Shown here: in pieces, positions 1 through 11,409 of the stretch
Numbering within the stretch: the stretch's first letter is position 1
Layout of the letters: every line of letters starts with the position of its first letter
NCBI GenBank assembly: GCA_011032825.1
Contig: JAADJZ010000035.1
Coordinates: forward strand, 1-64,000
Direction of reading: 5' to 3'
DNA from: Massariosphaeria phaeospora
Taxonomy: Eukaryota > Ascomycota > Dothideomycetes > Pleosporales
DNA length: 64,000 nucleotides
The notes under the pieces: generated by a model
What the model saw: the letters and a program-made list of their open reading frames with translations, nothing else
What the model was told of the DNA's origin: nothing
Database searches by the model: none
Made by a program: the position numbers and the translations under genes

Positions 1-2880
1 TCTTTTTTAAGAAGCAGTAGAAGAAGCGCTAAATGCACTATTGCTCTATGCAAACGGCGCGCTGCCTCTAGAGTTCTTTTAACTTTAGAACTTTTTATTC
101 TAAATAATGTACATCTAGCGTACTTAGCTTGCGCATTAGTTTGAAACGCTTATAAACTAGCGCCTAGGTGTACACAAACTCGATAGTGTTAGACTTTCTA
201 TAGACATTAAGTACACGCTTAGCGTAAATCTAAAGTTTTTGTTCTTTAAGCCGCTTAATTAACAAGTAGCGCTAGACTAGTTTGAGCAACTAAGTTAGAA
301 GTGTCGTTTTATAACGCATTTTTGAAGCAACGGTACAGACGTACTGCTTAGCTAGCATAAATTTATTCTGTATCTGTTAACCGGCTAGGACACAGGCATT
401 AACGACGATTAGTTTGCAAACAGCATTTAGGTTGAGAGGAAAGCCTTGCGCTGTGCGCTTTACAGGCGACCTATACCTCAACCTAACCCTAGAACAACGC
501 TCTCTTTCGAGTCGTAGTCCTTTCGAAAAATCTGCGCGATTGGCTATTAGAAGCTTAGCTTCTAGCACTAATTACTAACAAAAACTTTGGAGTTTCGGTT
601 GTTACTCGTAAGTAGTACAAGACACAAGTGAAAGCTTTTTTCTACATACACAAATTTAAATTTAGCACTAAGAAAAAGCAAAGTTCGATGACTTCTATTA
701 AAGTGCTGTTTAACACTTTAAGCATTAACTTTTTGTGTGCATCGAAACGGCTTATATTACTCGCATCTAGACACAAAGCGAGTATTACGTTTTTAGCGTT
801 TAGCTTATGCAAATAAAGCGATCTCGATTCTCTATAGCATCTCTAAGATTTACAAAAGCCTATGAAAAATTAAGCTATCGTACCAATGCATTTCTATGTG
901 CTAGGACTTCTAGGCAGAATACTACACGCTATGCTACTACCGGTTCAACGCTTTTTCCTGTGGATATGCGAAAGCAGCCGGAATCTGTGTTTAGAAGTTG
1001 CAGATTTCAACTGTAGCAATACAACTTCTATGCGACTACACACTAGCACGTCGCAAGCATGTATACAAACATCTGTTAAAAGAATTTCGTGCATGCCTTT
1101 TGGTTTATTCTTGAAAACAGCAACTAGTATGATAAGCAGACTAGGAACTAGATTCTCGAAGCTTCAATTTTATTTGGCACGAAGCGCTATTTCAGATTGA
1201 ACCTAAATTAGTTTGCCAAGTTAACGAGGTTCCAATGGAGTTACATTGCGCTTCTGTTTTCGCAAAATCTCTTTATGGCCTACTACAAATGGCTATACTT
1301 CTATCAACGTACGCCTCGGTTTTATCGCGGTATATTAATATATTCTTGTCTTGACCTATTTGACGAGGCTTTCGAAGCTATTCGCGTTTTAGGCTTGCAA
1401 ATCCTGTAGACGCACTTTGCCTACGAACTCTCGTTTCTCGACGTACGCTTCTACACGCACCTCAAGTCAGCGCAGTGTGTTTCGCACTCTTCAACAAAGT
1501 GCTAAACTACTATCAATACTTTCTATAGGCAAGCTTCTACTCTTTCTTGTTAAGAAAAAGCTAGTCAAAGGCGAGCTCTGCCGGATCCGCGCAATATGCT
1601 ACAAGAAAATACTTTCTAACATAAAAAGCACATTTATGTCAAAGCTCTAAGCGCGCGGCTAGCTAAAACAGGTGTTACACTTCTAGAGACGACAGGTCCA
1701 ATAGCAATTGTACTTCTTTAGTTTTAAGCTAGAAACTAGGGTCGCACGTAATGCAATTATTGCTGTTTCTAAATATAACCTTGTGTAGAACTAGATCTCT
1801 TTCTCCGCTATCTAGAACGACATGCGATCGAAATAAGTTTGAGCTAAACTTTCAAACCTACTGTACCACCGCAGTGTATCGTTGCCAAAAAACGAACTAG
1901 ATTCATGTAGAATCTCGTTTGGGCGGTAAATCAAAGCATCCTTTACAAGGAAATCGAAGAAACTAACATTAAGAAGCTGTTGGTAAATGTGTTTTCTTTA
2001 GATACTAGATTATTCTACTCTTCGCTCTAAGCCTGTTTAGTTATCTAGGTTGCAGCTTTAGCGCATAGCATTCTCGTTTTTTTTTCTCCTTTGCATGCGC
2101 TTCCTCTAGGAAAAGTGCGTTGCAAAAGTTGAGTTAGGTTTAAAATGTAAGACTTGTAAGACCTGTTGCTGCTTTTGCTAGTTTCACTGCTCCGCATGCT
2201 CTTTCAAGTATAATACTCTTTCTAAAAAGAGAGCGTCGCGGAGTAGCGTTGCCTTTGCGATTCAAGAACTCTAGGAAACGGCAGAACAACTGCTGCGCTT
2301 GTAAAGTACTTGAATAGACGAATAAAAGTGCTAGCAACGGCGCGGACGCTTGAAAATCTAAGAAAACACTCGCGCAACGGACAACTACGCGTAAGAACAA
2401 CTTGTTTCAAAAAAAAGCTGCTAGCTTGTAGGAAAAGTCTGTTAGTAATATGAAAGTATTGTTTCGATCTAGGTCAACTATTGCGGTTTCTAGAAACAGA
2501 AGATTTGGGTAAAAGCCTAGCGCCAAGACGCTAACTCTAACTCGAACTCTAAGTAACCCTAGTACCTACCAATTACTAACAGACTTTTAGAGCTGCTCGT
2601 TCTACAGCACAACGTTTTGCATTGTCTTAGCTCCTTTACTCGCACTTAGCCTCTGCAAAGGCTAGGCAGCAGCCGAAAGCTCAAACTTCTAGCAGCGCAG
2701 CAAGTAGACAACTCGAAAAAACTTCTTTTCAATTCTAATGTATATAAACAGCTTTCTTTTTATTCCTAATAAGTTTCTTTTTGTAGATACAACAAGAAAC
2801 GAAAAGTGTCTTGCGAACCAAGGCATTTCGACGACTCTTCTTTGCAGAAAGACTAAATCCAATCGAATCATTTTACTTTA
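1..2880. other. AT-rich mutated DNA, no gene recognised
   Basis: Open frames here are short (104 codons at most) and none matches a family I know. The sequence has the dense TA/AT dinucleotides and scattered TAG/TAA codons of a RIP-mutated repeat, so it is probably an old transposon or subtelomeric duplicate. Two isolated telomere-like motifs sit inside it: a CTAACCCTAG near 484-493 and a degenerate CTAACTCTAA run at about 2,531-2,562. I see no terminal repeats and cannot assign a superfamily. Confidence 0.5.
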
Positions 2881-2887
2881 CATACAA

Positions 2888-2926
2888 CTCTAACTCTAAC
2901 CCTAACTCTAACTCTAACTCTAACTC
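2888..2926 (+). repeat. Degenerate interstitial telomere-like tract
   Basis: About six and a half head-to-tail hexamers of the type CTCTAA/CCCTAA, one of them exact CCCTAA. The fungal telomere repeat is TTAGGG/CCCTAA, and the variant unit differs from it by one C-to-T change. The C-rich strand is the plus strand, the orientation of a left chromosome end. The tract lies about 800 bp from the 3' side of a telomere-linked helicase fragment, which supports a subtelomeric origin. Confidence 0.7.
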
Positions 2927-3700
2927 TTTTTGTTTAAACTACGCTATTCTTCTATCTTATTATAATATCTCTTCTCTTACTATCTAACATTCTGTTTACT
3001 ATATTTATTACTCTCTTTTATATAATATTCTTACTACTTTCTCTCTCTACTATTAACTATGTTCTCTATTAAAACCCTAACTATATACTATTTTTTTAAT
3101 CCTTAATTTCTTCTTTCTCTTATTATTGCCTTTCTACTACCTAACTATTTCTAATATTATCTGCTATCTTTTTTTTAGTTATATTTTCTATATTACCTCT
3201 AGTTATTATATTCTATTTATTATTATTTATGCTCTAAATCTACCTACTTACTTTACGTTGCTAACTTATCTATTTACTACTCTATCTTACTATTAAACTT
3301 CTTTTAATATTATGTATTTCTTTGCACCTATAACTACTTTTCTAAATACATAATACTACTTTTAATCTAGTATCTATTACTTTTTTTTATATCTTAATTA
3401 CCCTTTTCTATTACCTTAATTGCTTTTTTCTATTACCTTAATTCCTTCTTCTTTCTATATTTATTGCTTTTTCTTACTATTTTAATTGCTTTTTTTCTAC
3501 TGTAATTACTCTTTCTTATATCTTAGTTACTACTTCTTATTTCTTATCTCTACTTTCCTCTTCTGCTGCTTACTTAGCTGCTTTCTATTTTTATACTACT
3601 ATTATTATTACTGCCTTTGCTACTACTATTCCTAGTATTTTTTCTACTTTTCTACTTTAATTGCTTTCTCTACTATAACTTTGTCTACTTGCTATCTCTT
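2927..3700 (+). other. Pyrimidine-rich low-complexity stretch
   Basis: About 770 bp made almost entirely of T, C and A on the plus strand, with imprecise repeats of TTACTA, TCTACT and TTTTCTATTACC-like words and very few G. No coding frame is visible. It separates the telomere-like tract from the first helicase fragment. It may be a decayed subtelomeric simple-sequence region. Confidence 0.5.
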
Positions 3701-4171
3701 ACTTACTCTACTAATAACCGCGTTATCTAATAAAACTCTTTAGCTAACTAGTTGCTCTCTACTGTCTCTAGTCTACGCTTTTTCTCTAAATACTTAATAA
3801 CAGTTCGTTTTAGCCCTGCGTTGTCAACGCCTATAGCTTCTAATCGCCTATACTACTGCGATCTAATCTCGTCGTATTCTAACGCTATGCCTATTAAGCT
3901 ACCTACTAACACGCTCTTGTACTAGCAATCGCTGTTCTTGCTGCGCTAGTACCGTCCGCTGCTGTTGCTTTTCTATTGATAGTATATCTCCTGCAGCACC
4001 TCGCACCAAAAACAGCCAAACTAATTCTTAAACTTAATCTGCTTCTCTATTGCTTTGATTTTTTTCTTAACCTTTGTGCTCTTTACACGCTAACATCGCT
4101 GTATATCGTAATTGCTTTAGCTTTCGCCTGCTGCTTCGCATATTACACACTAGTTTGCTTACTACGCCAAC
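3700..4171 (-). pseudogene. Telomere-linked RecQ helicase copy 1, C-terminal end
   Basis: This stretch aligns by eye over its whole length with 12,715-13,186, the C-terminal part of the longer helicase copy in the same orientation, with mostly C/T and G/A differences. In copy 2 the region reads as a Cys-rich tail with a FRCFWCG-like motif, typical of the C-terminus of fungal subtelomeric helicases. Copy 1 breaks at 4,171, where a copia element is inserted, and resumes at 9,590. Multiple stops make it non-functional. Confidence 0.75.
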
Positions 4172-4377
4172 TGTTGCAGTGTAGAATGCAGTGAAAACAA
4201 AAGTATTGTGTATTGTTCTGTTGTGTTGTTTTGCTCGTGCTGCTTTCTCGAAGGGCTAGCAGCAAGGTCTATTTACATAACGTATCTATGATACAGCTAA
4301 GGTAAAAGGTACTCGATAAGTAAAGAAGTAGCACTAGAACACTATTACGTAATCTGCTTTTCTTTATAACCGCAACA
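4172..4377 (-). repeat. Copia left LTR (3' LTR)
   Basis: 206 bp, TGTTGC...GCAACA, nearly identical to 9,384-9,589. Because the element reads on the minus strand this is the downstream LTR. Differences from its partner are transitions only. Confidence 0.93.
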
Positions 4378-4449
4378 CACTTTCTCATTCTGTAGTCGTC
4401 TTACGACGTAAGGATGAACTTCTCAAGCGTTGTTCTCTATCGCACGAAC

Positions 4450-6060
4450 CTTTGAACGAATATCGATCTAGTAGAGTTGCTGTACAAATTCAACGTGCTT
4501 CTGTCGAGAAAAGATCTTCGTCATGCCGTTAGCAGGCATTTGGTTCGTGGGCTTTTAGTGAACGTAGAGGCGGTTCTTCTCGACCTCTTAGCGAATCCAG
4601 TTTTGGTAAATGTCAACGTGTTTAAGCTTGGTACTAAGCTTGTCCTGCTTTTTCGTAACTATGCCTACTGTCTGTTAGTTGTTACACTAGATAATAGGCG
4701 TCTGGTTTAGCTTCAAGGACAGTTCTTTGAACAGGCGGCACTACTCCTCTATCTCTAATCTAGTTAGTAATAGAGCGAGCAGCTTTGCTTTAGTCGTTGA
4801 TTTCGTAACAGTGCGTTGGAGTGTCGACTTCCAGTTAACAGTCATGCCAAACAGCTGAAATACGTATCCTTAAGAGCTTCGGCGCGTCTCAACGTCGTCG
4901 GCAAAAAAAGCATCAGATGCTCTAAAAAAAATAGAATCGCGATAGTCCTGTGGTGTAGCGAGATACTTTTGTATCTTTGCTTCGTCAATAGCTTGAGCCT
5001 GCAAAGCTTGGTACTTTGTCTCAAAAATGTAACGCTACACCTTTCGAATAGATTCGACGTGCGCTTAACCTAGGTTGGTTAAATGTAAAGCGTAGATAAC
5101 GTAAGCGCGAGCTAGATTAGGTCGTGTATACTGCGTTAGGTAGGCAAGGTAGCTTACAAGCTCTTAATAAGTCTTCGTTCGAGCTTCGTTCGGTTCCTTG
5201 AGGGATTGTTCTAGGTAGTTTACTAGCATAGGCACCTTAGAAGGGCAGCTAGTAGAAATAATGTTGTATTTAGCAGCAACTTTGTCAATGTAAGCGTCTT
5301 GTACTAAGTGAATCGTGCGTGCGTTGGTGTCTTGAACAACGCGTATGCCCAAGAACTACTTAAGTTCTCTAAGGCATTTAAGGCTATAATGCTCGTCGAG
5401 CTTCTTCTCGAATTCTTAGTGTAGATGCCTGTTTGATAGGTGAAAAGCCATAACGATATCGTCAACGTAAACGAATAGAATCAACTAGCTGTTAGCGTAG
5501 ACGCATGGAAATCCTGATATAAGCGTTAAGCTCAAAGACTTTAGTGTCTCTCTTAAGTTCTTGTACTACAAAAGCGGTAATTTCTTTAGTCCGTACAGAG
5601 CTCTCAGCACCTGTAGTAGCTCTCTATTCTTTTTGAAACTATCTAGTGTCTAGGCGTAGAGCTTTCAATTGAGTGTAGCATTGAAAAACGCGTTTAGTAC
5701 GTCGTACTAAAGTAGCTCTAATCCGAATTAATTAGCTATCGCGATGAGTGCTCGAAATGTTCGAGCAGCTAGTGTAGCAGCGTAGGTATTTCTATATAGC
5801 TACTATAGGTTGCCGCAAACAACAAGTCGTGCCTTAAATCGATAGAAGTAGCTGTTTTTATCGAACTTGTATGTAAATACCTACATCAGAGGTAGCACCT
5901 CTGCGTTAGCAGTTTCTGCTATTTGTGTCGTTCTAGCGAAGCAACCTTTGCTCTATATCTCACGATACTCTTTCTGCGCAGCTTGTCGAAACTGCTCTCT
6001 AAACAAATAAAATTCGAGCTTTTGATATGATCGAGGAGCTTTTGGCACCTGCGAACAGTG
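4450..6060 (-). pseudogene. Copia reverse transcriptase and RNase H
   Basis: The minus strand shows the Ty1/copia RT catalytic box YVDDIVMAF (about 5,443-5,469), then the GIRVVQDTNARTIHLVQDAY block (frame 5,164-5,352). RNase H follows, with SDAFFADDVETRRSS- and VTKSTTKAKLLAL-like segments around 4,770-4,930. In-frame TAG codons occur where Trp or Gln is expected. The RT catalytic aspartates are intact, but no continuous frame exceeds 85 codons, so no enzyme can be made. Confidence 0.88.
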
Positions 6061-6849
6061 TATCTTTGTTGTTAGCTCAGCCTTCAAGGCAGTTGAGAAA
6101 GCTCTAAGGTAGTTGTCAACTAATTCTCCGTATAAGACGGCGTAAGAGTGCTATTTCTTTAGCGCTTAGAGATTAGCATTTCGTCGTGTACGTCGTAGGC
6201 CTTCGATGACGTTGTCAGTGCTAAAATTAAAGTTTCAACGTTTTAAAGCGTTGTTCTCATGTCGATTAGGTATATAGCCTTTAATCTGAGTTGCAGAAAG
6301 TTCTTAAGATTCTCGTAATGCGTTGGATAGTTGTTCGTAAGCTAATTGCTTATCCAAAGCGTGTTGCTCTAAATCTAAAGACAGAGAATCGTTCTGATTT
6401 CGTCTATCTCGTCTTTCTGAAGTTGAGGGACTTGGTGTTAACAGTCTATTGTTGTACTGCTCTATTTTTTTACTCTCTACCTGTGACTTAGAGAGCGCAG
6501 GTGCGTCTGCATTCTATCGTTAACAGCGTTGTCGTGTTGTTAACAAGTCTTCGATAGCTATGTCGTCTAGCTCGAACTCCTCTAGAAACAATAAAAGCTT
6601 AATAACTTCTTTAATTACTAATTCTTGAGCGTAGCCTTGCAGGTCTTCGTAGAATTTTGTGAGTTCAAAAACGACGTCTCGTGTGCGTATGACCTAGTCC
6701 TTGGTAGGTAGCTAGATTCTAAATATGTTAGTAGAGTCGTAGCCAACTAGGTAGCTAATAAGCGCTTTCGATTCGAGCTTGTCCGCGCGCTTAAGTGATC
6801 GGTTGAGAACGTAGGCTCGACATCCAATTGGACGCATGTGCTAAACCTT

Positions 6850-7610
6850 CGGCTTCGTTTTTTAAACGATCTCGTACGGTGTTTTCTATTGCAGCGCTTT
6901 AGTTAGTGTTCGGTTTAAGACGTATGCTGCTGTTCGAATTAGCTTATAAGACAAGAACTTCGGCAGTCCTGCTTGTATCCTTATGGCTCTAGATCGAATA
7001 ACGAGAAGCAATTCTGCTCGCTTTGCTAGTCTATTCTGCTCTTTTGTATACTCAGCTCGTGCCTCGTATCGAATACTAAGTTCTCTGCAAAGTTCTTCTA
7101 GGAAGTTTAGCAACGTGCCGTATCTACGTTCGTTGTCTATCTTGATAGCTGTTACGTTATAGTTGAAAATACGCTGTATGCTGCGTATATCCTAGATCAA
7201 CTATCAACTTAGAAAAGGCTTCGATCGGTAAGGGAAAGTAGAGACTTTGTGCTATTTCGAGTATTGATCAACTAAGTGTCTAGCCCATTGATTACTGTTT
7301 AGACAGGCTTCTCTTTGTAGTACGAGTTGAATAACGTCAACAGAAATTCGATAAAAAGGCTTTTGAGCTTGGTCCTCTTGCTGTCGTCGCGAGATCTGCT
7401 TCGTTAACTTCGACTCTGTACAAACAGTACAGAACTCGTTAGTGTCGCCTTTAACGACAAAACTGTCGACGTTTGCTGTAAGCTTCTCGATTGCTTTCTT
7501 GCTAGAATAACTCTATATCTAGTAAGCTGTCCTAGCATCGACTGTCTAATCCAAGCGTAGAGCCTTCGAGAGTTAGTAGGTAGTGCCAAAAGATAACAGC
7601 ATAATTAGCT
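6850..7610 (-). pseudogene. Copia integrase
   Basis: The frame 6,886-7,113 encodes the diagnostic fungal copia integrase segment: YEARAEYTKEQNRLAKRAE, then IRIQAGLPKFLSYKLIRTAAY. The intact family has EQNGLAERA; the changes here are G-to-A type. Upstream sequence (7,404-7,600) matches the GAG-pre-integrase region with a C-rich segment. It lies between gag and RT, as expected for copia order. Confidence 0.85.
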
Positions 7611-8399
7611 TTGGTCGGCGCGAGGCTTCGGCGTCTACTAGCTAGTGTCCTCTGTCGTGCTCTAGGTACGCAAGAACGTTTCCTAGATCGTCCTTGTACA
7701 AGAGATTTTGTCTTGAATCGAAGTGTATGCCTAGCTTTCTGCAGCGAGCCAAGCCAATTAGGCTAGTAATAAAACCTTCGACGTAGGCAACGTGAGTGAG
7801 CCTTAGCGATCGTGCGCTTGCAGGCGTGTTTGCTATAAGCTCTATGCTTCTCTAAGTCGTAATCTAGACACGTCCTGTTCTAGCACTAACAAAGTTAGTA
7901 GAAACTGCGTCGTACTCTCTCGTTTATTTCTCCTATTTCTCGCTGTTAATTACATAAGTGTTAGAGCCAAGGTCAAGAATCTATTAGTTGCTAAGCTTGT
8001 TAATATTCTCTTCTATGCTCACTGCTGTGTAGAGGTTGCCTTCTAGCTTCATGTCGTCATCTGCGATCGTTATCGTTTCGACTTAATTATCGTTGTTATC
8101 TAGAGTAGGTTGCTCTAGGTTTTGTATTATGTACCGTACAGTGTTTGCTATAGGTTTAGTAGAACAGCTGCCATCGTCTATAGCAATGCTCTCTTCGTTC
8201 TCTTGCTGCTTCGCGCGCTACTTGTCGAGCGCCTTGTTGATCTTGTCTCTTAAGTCGTTGTTAGCGGCTAGAGCAGCGTCGAGCTTCTTTCGTCTAATTG
8301 CATTAGCGTAGGCCTTTGGCCTTCGTAGGTGCTCTGTGTTGATCAACTAACAGTTAACCTAGTAATGTTTTAAGCTACATAGGCATTTCGGTTTTGTCT

Positions 8400-8710
8400 T
8401 GTTGCTATCCTTGTTCTGCTGCTAAGGCTTTGCAACGTCGAGCTTTGCAGCTATCGAGCTAAGTCCTGTCGACAGCAGTAGTACACGCTTTAGGTAAGTA
8501 GTAAACTTGCTAACGTAGTTTTCTATAGATGAAATAGCGGTGCCAGCGTTCTCAAGGTCGATTAGAGCTCGCAGGCCTAACGTACTATACTCTAAATCAA
8601 TTGTTCTGCAGGCGACAAGAAAATCTTCCTGTGCCTGAGATCCTATTGTCTCTAGAATCTCTGCGGCTATGCACATGTTGGTAATCTCTACTCAAAAGCG
8701 TAGCTACTTC
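8400..8710 (-). pseudogene. Copia gag-like segment
   Basis: 84-codon open stretch (8,422-8,676, minus) between the 5' LTR and the integrase. Its position and an ILETIGSQAQEDF...DLEYSTLGLRAL-like composition suit the gag (UBN2-like) region of fungal copia elements. I recognise it from position and general character more than from a diagnostic motif. Frames on both sides are broken. Confidence 0.5.
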
Positions 8711-9365
8711 TCAACTTTCCTGCCGCGTGGCGGCGTCTAGAGGCCTTTGTATCGTGCGATAAAATCGCGTTGTCGTGTTGCGTTAGACAGTGCAAGGTGC
8801 TTCTTAAGCGTCGTCAATCGATCGTGCGGCGTGTCCTTGTTCTTAATAAAGTAAAAGTGCTTTGCAGCAATTGTCTTGCTAATCTCAAAGTTAAACTTAG
8901 CGAGAGCTTTTTTCTAACGCTTAAACTTAAGGTCTTTTCGCTCCCATTGCTCGTACTCCTACTGGAATAGCTTTTGCTGTGCTACAGTAAGATAGGCAAG
9001 GAACGTCGCGTCATTGTTGTAATCCGTTAGTTGAGGTTCAACTAGTGCTAGTAACGTAGGCAGATTCGCTGCCTTCGTGGCAAGGTCAACGTACTGCTAA
9101 AGTTCGTTCTTCTAGGCAGTATTCTTTCGTATGAACAGCTACTTGTGCTAGTCGTTAGCTCGATCGAGAACGACAGTTACTTAGGTGACCGCAAGGTCTA
9201 ACTCGGTAGTTATTGTTCTTAGTAGTTTAGTAGCTTCGTACAGTATGACCTATCGAGGTTTCGGTCGTAGGTGCTAGTTAGCAGCTTCGTACAGTATAAT
9301 CAATCGTTGATCTCGATCGTAGGTGCCAATTAGTCGTTATAGGTGAGTAAGCGAGCTTCTTAGTT

Positions 9366-9383
9366 GCAATCTAGGCTCATAAC
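9366..9383 (-). promoter_or_regulatory. Copia primer-binding site (half initiator tRNA)
   Basis: Immediately inside the 5' LTR, the minus strand reads GTTATGAGCCTAG. Its complement, CTAGGCTCATAAC, is one transition from CTGGGCTCATAAC, the anticodon stem-loop segment of initiator methionine tRNA with anticodon CAT. Internal (half-tRNA) priming is characteristic of copia-type elements. The single mismatch is a RIP-type change. Confidence 0.7.
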
Positions 9384-9589
9384 TGTTGCAGTGTAGAATG
9401 CAGTAAAAACAAAAGTATTGTGTATTATTCTATTGTGTTGTTTTGCTCGTGCTGCTCTTTCGAAGAGCTAGCAGCAAGGTCTATTTACATAATGTATCTA
9501 TAATACAGCTAAGGTAAAAAGTACTCGATAAGTAAAGAAGTAGCACTAGAACACTATTACGTAATCTGCTTCTCCTTATAACCGCAACA
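9384..9589 (-). repeat. Copia right LTR (5' LTR)
   Basis: 206-bp partner of 4,172-4,377, with the same TGTTGC...GCAACA ends. It is the upstream LTR of the minus-strand element and adjoins the primer-binding site. Confidence 0.93.
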
Positions 9590-10188
9590 CTAACTGCCTA
9601 CGCAGCTACTCAACGTCCGCAAACTCGTGCTGCTGCTGCTAGATCAACGTCTAGCGTAGGCCTTGTCGTTCTCGCTGCTGCTGCTTAAACGTTCTTTGCG
9701 TCTCTTCTCTCTCGCTCTTTCTATCAATCTTTCCTGCTGTCTTCTCGCTATCGCTAGGTTAGTCGCTGTCGTTCTTTTCTACTTTCTTTCTTTAATAAAC
9801 GTTACACTTTTTTTTTTTCTCTTCGCATCTAGCCCGCTCTGCTTCTCGCCTGTTTAAATATCCGTCTAACACGACCCGCCTGCATCGTGCTGCGCTGCTC
9901 TTTCTAACGTACTATTGCACCAACGCCTGCTTTGCTTTATTCTAACTGTCTTTGGCTGCTCGCTAATTGCTGTTCTGCACTATTATAATCGCTTCGCTTA
10001 GCAATCTATCTCGCCTAGCTCTGCTACTCTTCTGCGCGTAATCCAACACGCTAAACGGCTAGTTAATGTAGATAATGCACTAGATGTCGGGCACGTTAAC
10101 GCCTATGCCCAACGCGCTAGTAGCGACAATAATGCGCTGCTAGCTGGCTATAAACGCTTCTAGCATGCTCGCTTTGCCAACGGCAGCG
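9590..10188 (-). pseudogene. Telomere-linked RecQ helicase copy 1, continued, truncated
   Basis: Continues the helicase interrupted at 4,171. It aligns with about 13,182-13,815 of copy 2, including the downstream half of the helicase C domain. Similarity ends abruptly near 10,188, so the N-terminal domains are missing from this copy. Two Leu-rich plus-strand frames in this sequence and in its paralogue are antisense shadows. The reading frame is broken by RIP-type stops. Confidence 0.75.
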
Positions 10189-10339
10189 TGTGTTTGAGAT
10201 TACATAATTTTACTAGTGTATATATAGCTTCTCTAGTTGCTGCTCGTTTGTTACTTAATTAATTACTTTGCTCTTACATTATATAGTTACATTTTAACAG
10301 TACTAGAGGTCTTGTAATTTTAAACAAACTATAGCTTCT
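10189..10339. other. AT-rich junction sequence
   Basis: Short AT-rich segment between the truncated helicase and the next degraded ORF. No repeat ends or frame recognised. Confidence 0.4.
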
Positions 10340-10870
10340 ACTCTAGTTCTGGTAATAAAACGTCTACGGCTCTTCTAAAGTATTAGCGTCTAGCGGCTAA
10401 GAAAGCGTTTTATTCGCAGTTGCATCTACCTACTATGCACTTCGGCCTATGCACTCTATCTGTCCTAGCTTTTGCGTATATTCGCTTGGCGGGCCTTAGA
10501 AGTACACTTCTTGTACGTTTAGCTACTGCTGCACTAAGCAGTGCACGTTGCTAGTGCCGCTTACGCTATTTACTCGCTTGACGTTTCTAGCATACGCAGC
10601 TAAATCGTACGCTAAATCGTAAACCTACACTTTACTTTCCTGCCGCGCTATCGCTACAGCATGCTAGCTGTTATTGTTTTGCAACTACTTTGCTGCGCTT
10701 GACATGCTTAAAGTTACAACGCTAACAAACCTTGCAGCCCGCTATTCTTTTGTTGCGCCTAAGATAGTTGCACCGCGGTTATAGTCGTCCTTGGTTTCTT
10801 GTAAGAGTTTTTTTATGCTAGACTAGCTAGCCTTGCTCGCGCTGTTTTTGTAGGTTGCAATAAGAGAATT
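10340..10870 (-). pseudogene. Degraded ORF of unknown family
   Basis: One minus-strand frame reads through about 175 codons with about nine stops, mostly TAG, each explicable as a mutated CAG or TGG. That is the pattern of a real protein-coding sequence after RIP. Readable pieces include DDYNRGATILGAT, VYDLAYDLAAYARNVKRV and GPPSEYTQKLGQ. I do not recognise the family; a DNA-transposon protein or a further subtelomeric gene are both possible. It lies between helicase copy 1 and the satellite array. Confidence 0.45.
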
Positions 10871-11409
10871 CACGCGCGAAAGCTAGGTAGTTGGCTAATC
10901 TTAAGACGTAGCAACTATATAGTTTGACATAGCCGTAAATCTAGTCTTAAGATCAAATTAGAAGGCAGTTGAAAGCAGTTGGTTGTAAGCAGCTTCGAAA
11001 GCCCAAGGCAGCAGCAGCAGCGGAGGAGCTGCGGCAGAAGCTAAAGCTAAGCTAGTATAGCTATTTTGAGTAGACGAGCTGTAGTAGCTTATGCTAGAGC
11101 TAATTAGTAGAGAATTAACAACAAAGAGAAGAAAAGTGTAGTAGGTATAGACAGTAACTAGAGGATCGTGTTGTAGAAGAAACTAGTGTATACTGTAGGT
11201 TACAAAAGATAAAAGCTACAGAATATATACAGCTTACTGCTGTACTAGAATCTCCTACGCACAAAGTGAGAAAGTGAAAAGCGCAAGTGAAAGGCGCATT
11301 GCGTCTGTCGTAGTAAATATCTTTGATTATTATTGCGTTTGCTCTAACGACTACGCTTCTCGCACAAACGCCCTAGAGACGTTTGTTGTAGAACGTTAAA
11401 AAAACTATA
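10871..11409. other. Mutated sequence with a weak coding trace
   Basis: On the plus strand, 10,960-11,290 contains an Ala/Lys/Glu/Gln-rich trace (KPKAAAAAEELRQKLKL) interrupted by TAG codons, suggesting a former coiled-coil segment. The rest is AT-rich without recognisable features. I cannot tell whether this belongs to the neighbouring minus-strand relic. Confidence 0.35.

Larger units (their letters stand above)
4172..9589 (-). mobile_element. Ty1/copia LTR retrotransposon, RIP-degraded
   Basis: Complete 5.4-kb element on the minus strand with 206-bp LTRs starting TGTTGC and ending GCAACA. It is flanked by the 5-bp duplication CCAAC (4,167-4,171) and CTAAC (9,590-9,594, one transition). 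Order on the minus strand is gag, integrase, reverse transcriptase, RNase H, as in Ty1/copia. Coding frames are interrupted throughout, mostly by TAG. The two LTRs differ at about eleven positions, all transitions. The empty target site survives in the paralogous helicase at 13,182-13,186, an independent proof of the insertion boundaries. Confidence 0.93.

Noticed and set aside
1..2880. Possible copia reverse transcriptase on the plus strand
   Set aside because: I tried to match frames around 880-1,650 to copia RT blocks and found no diagnostic motif such as YVDD.
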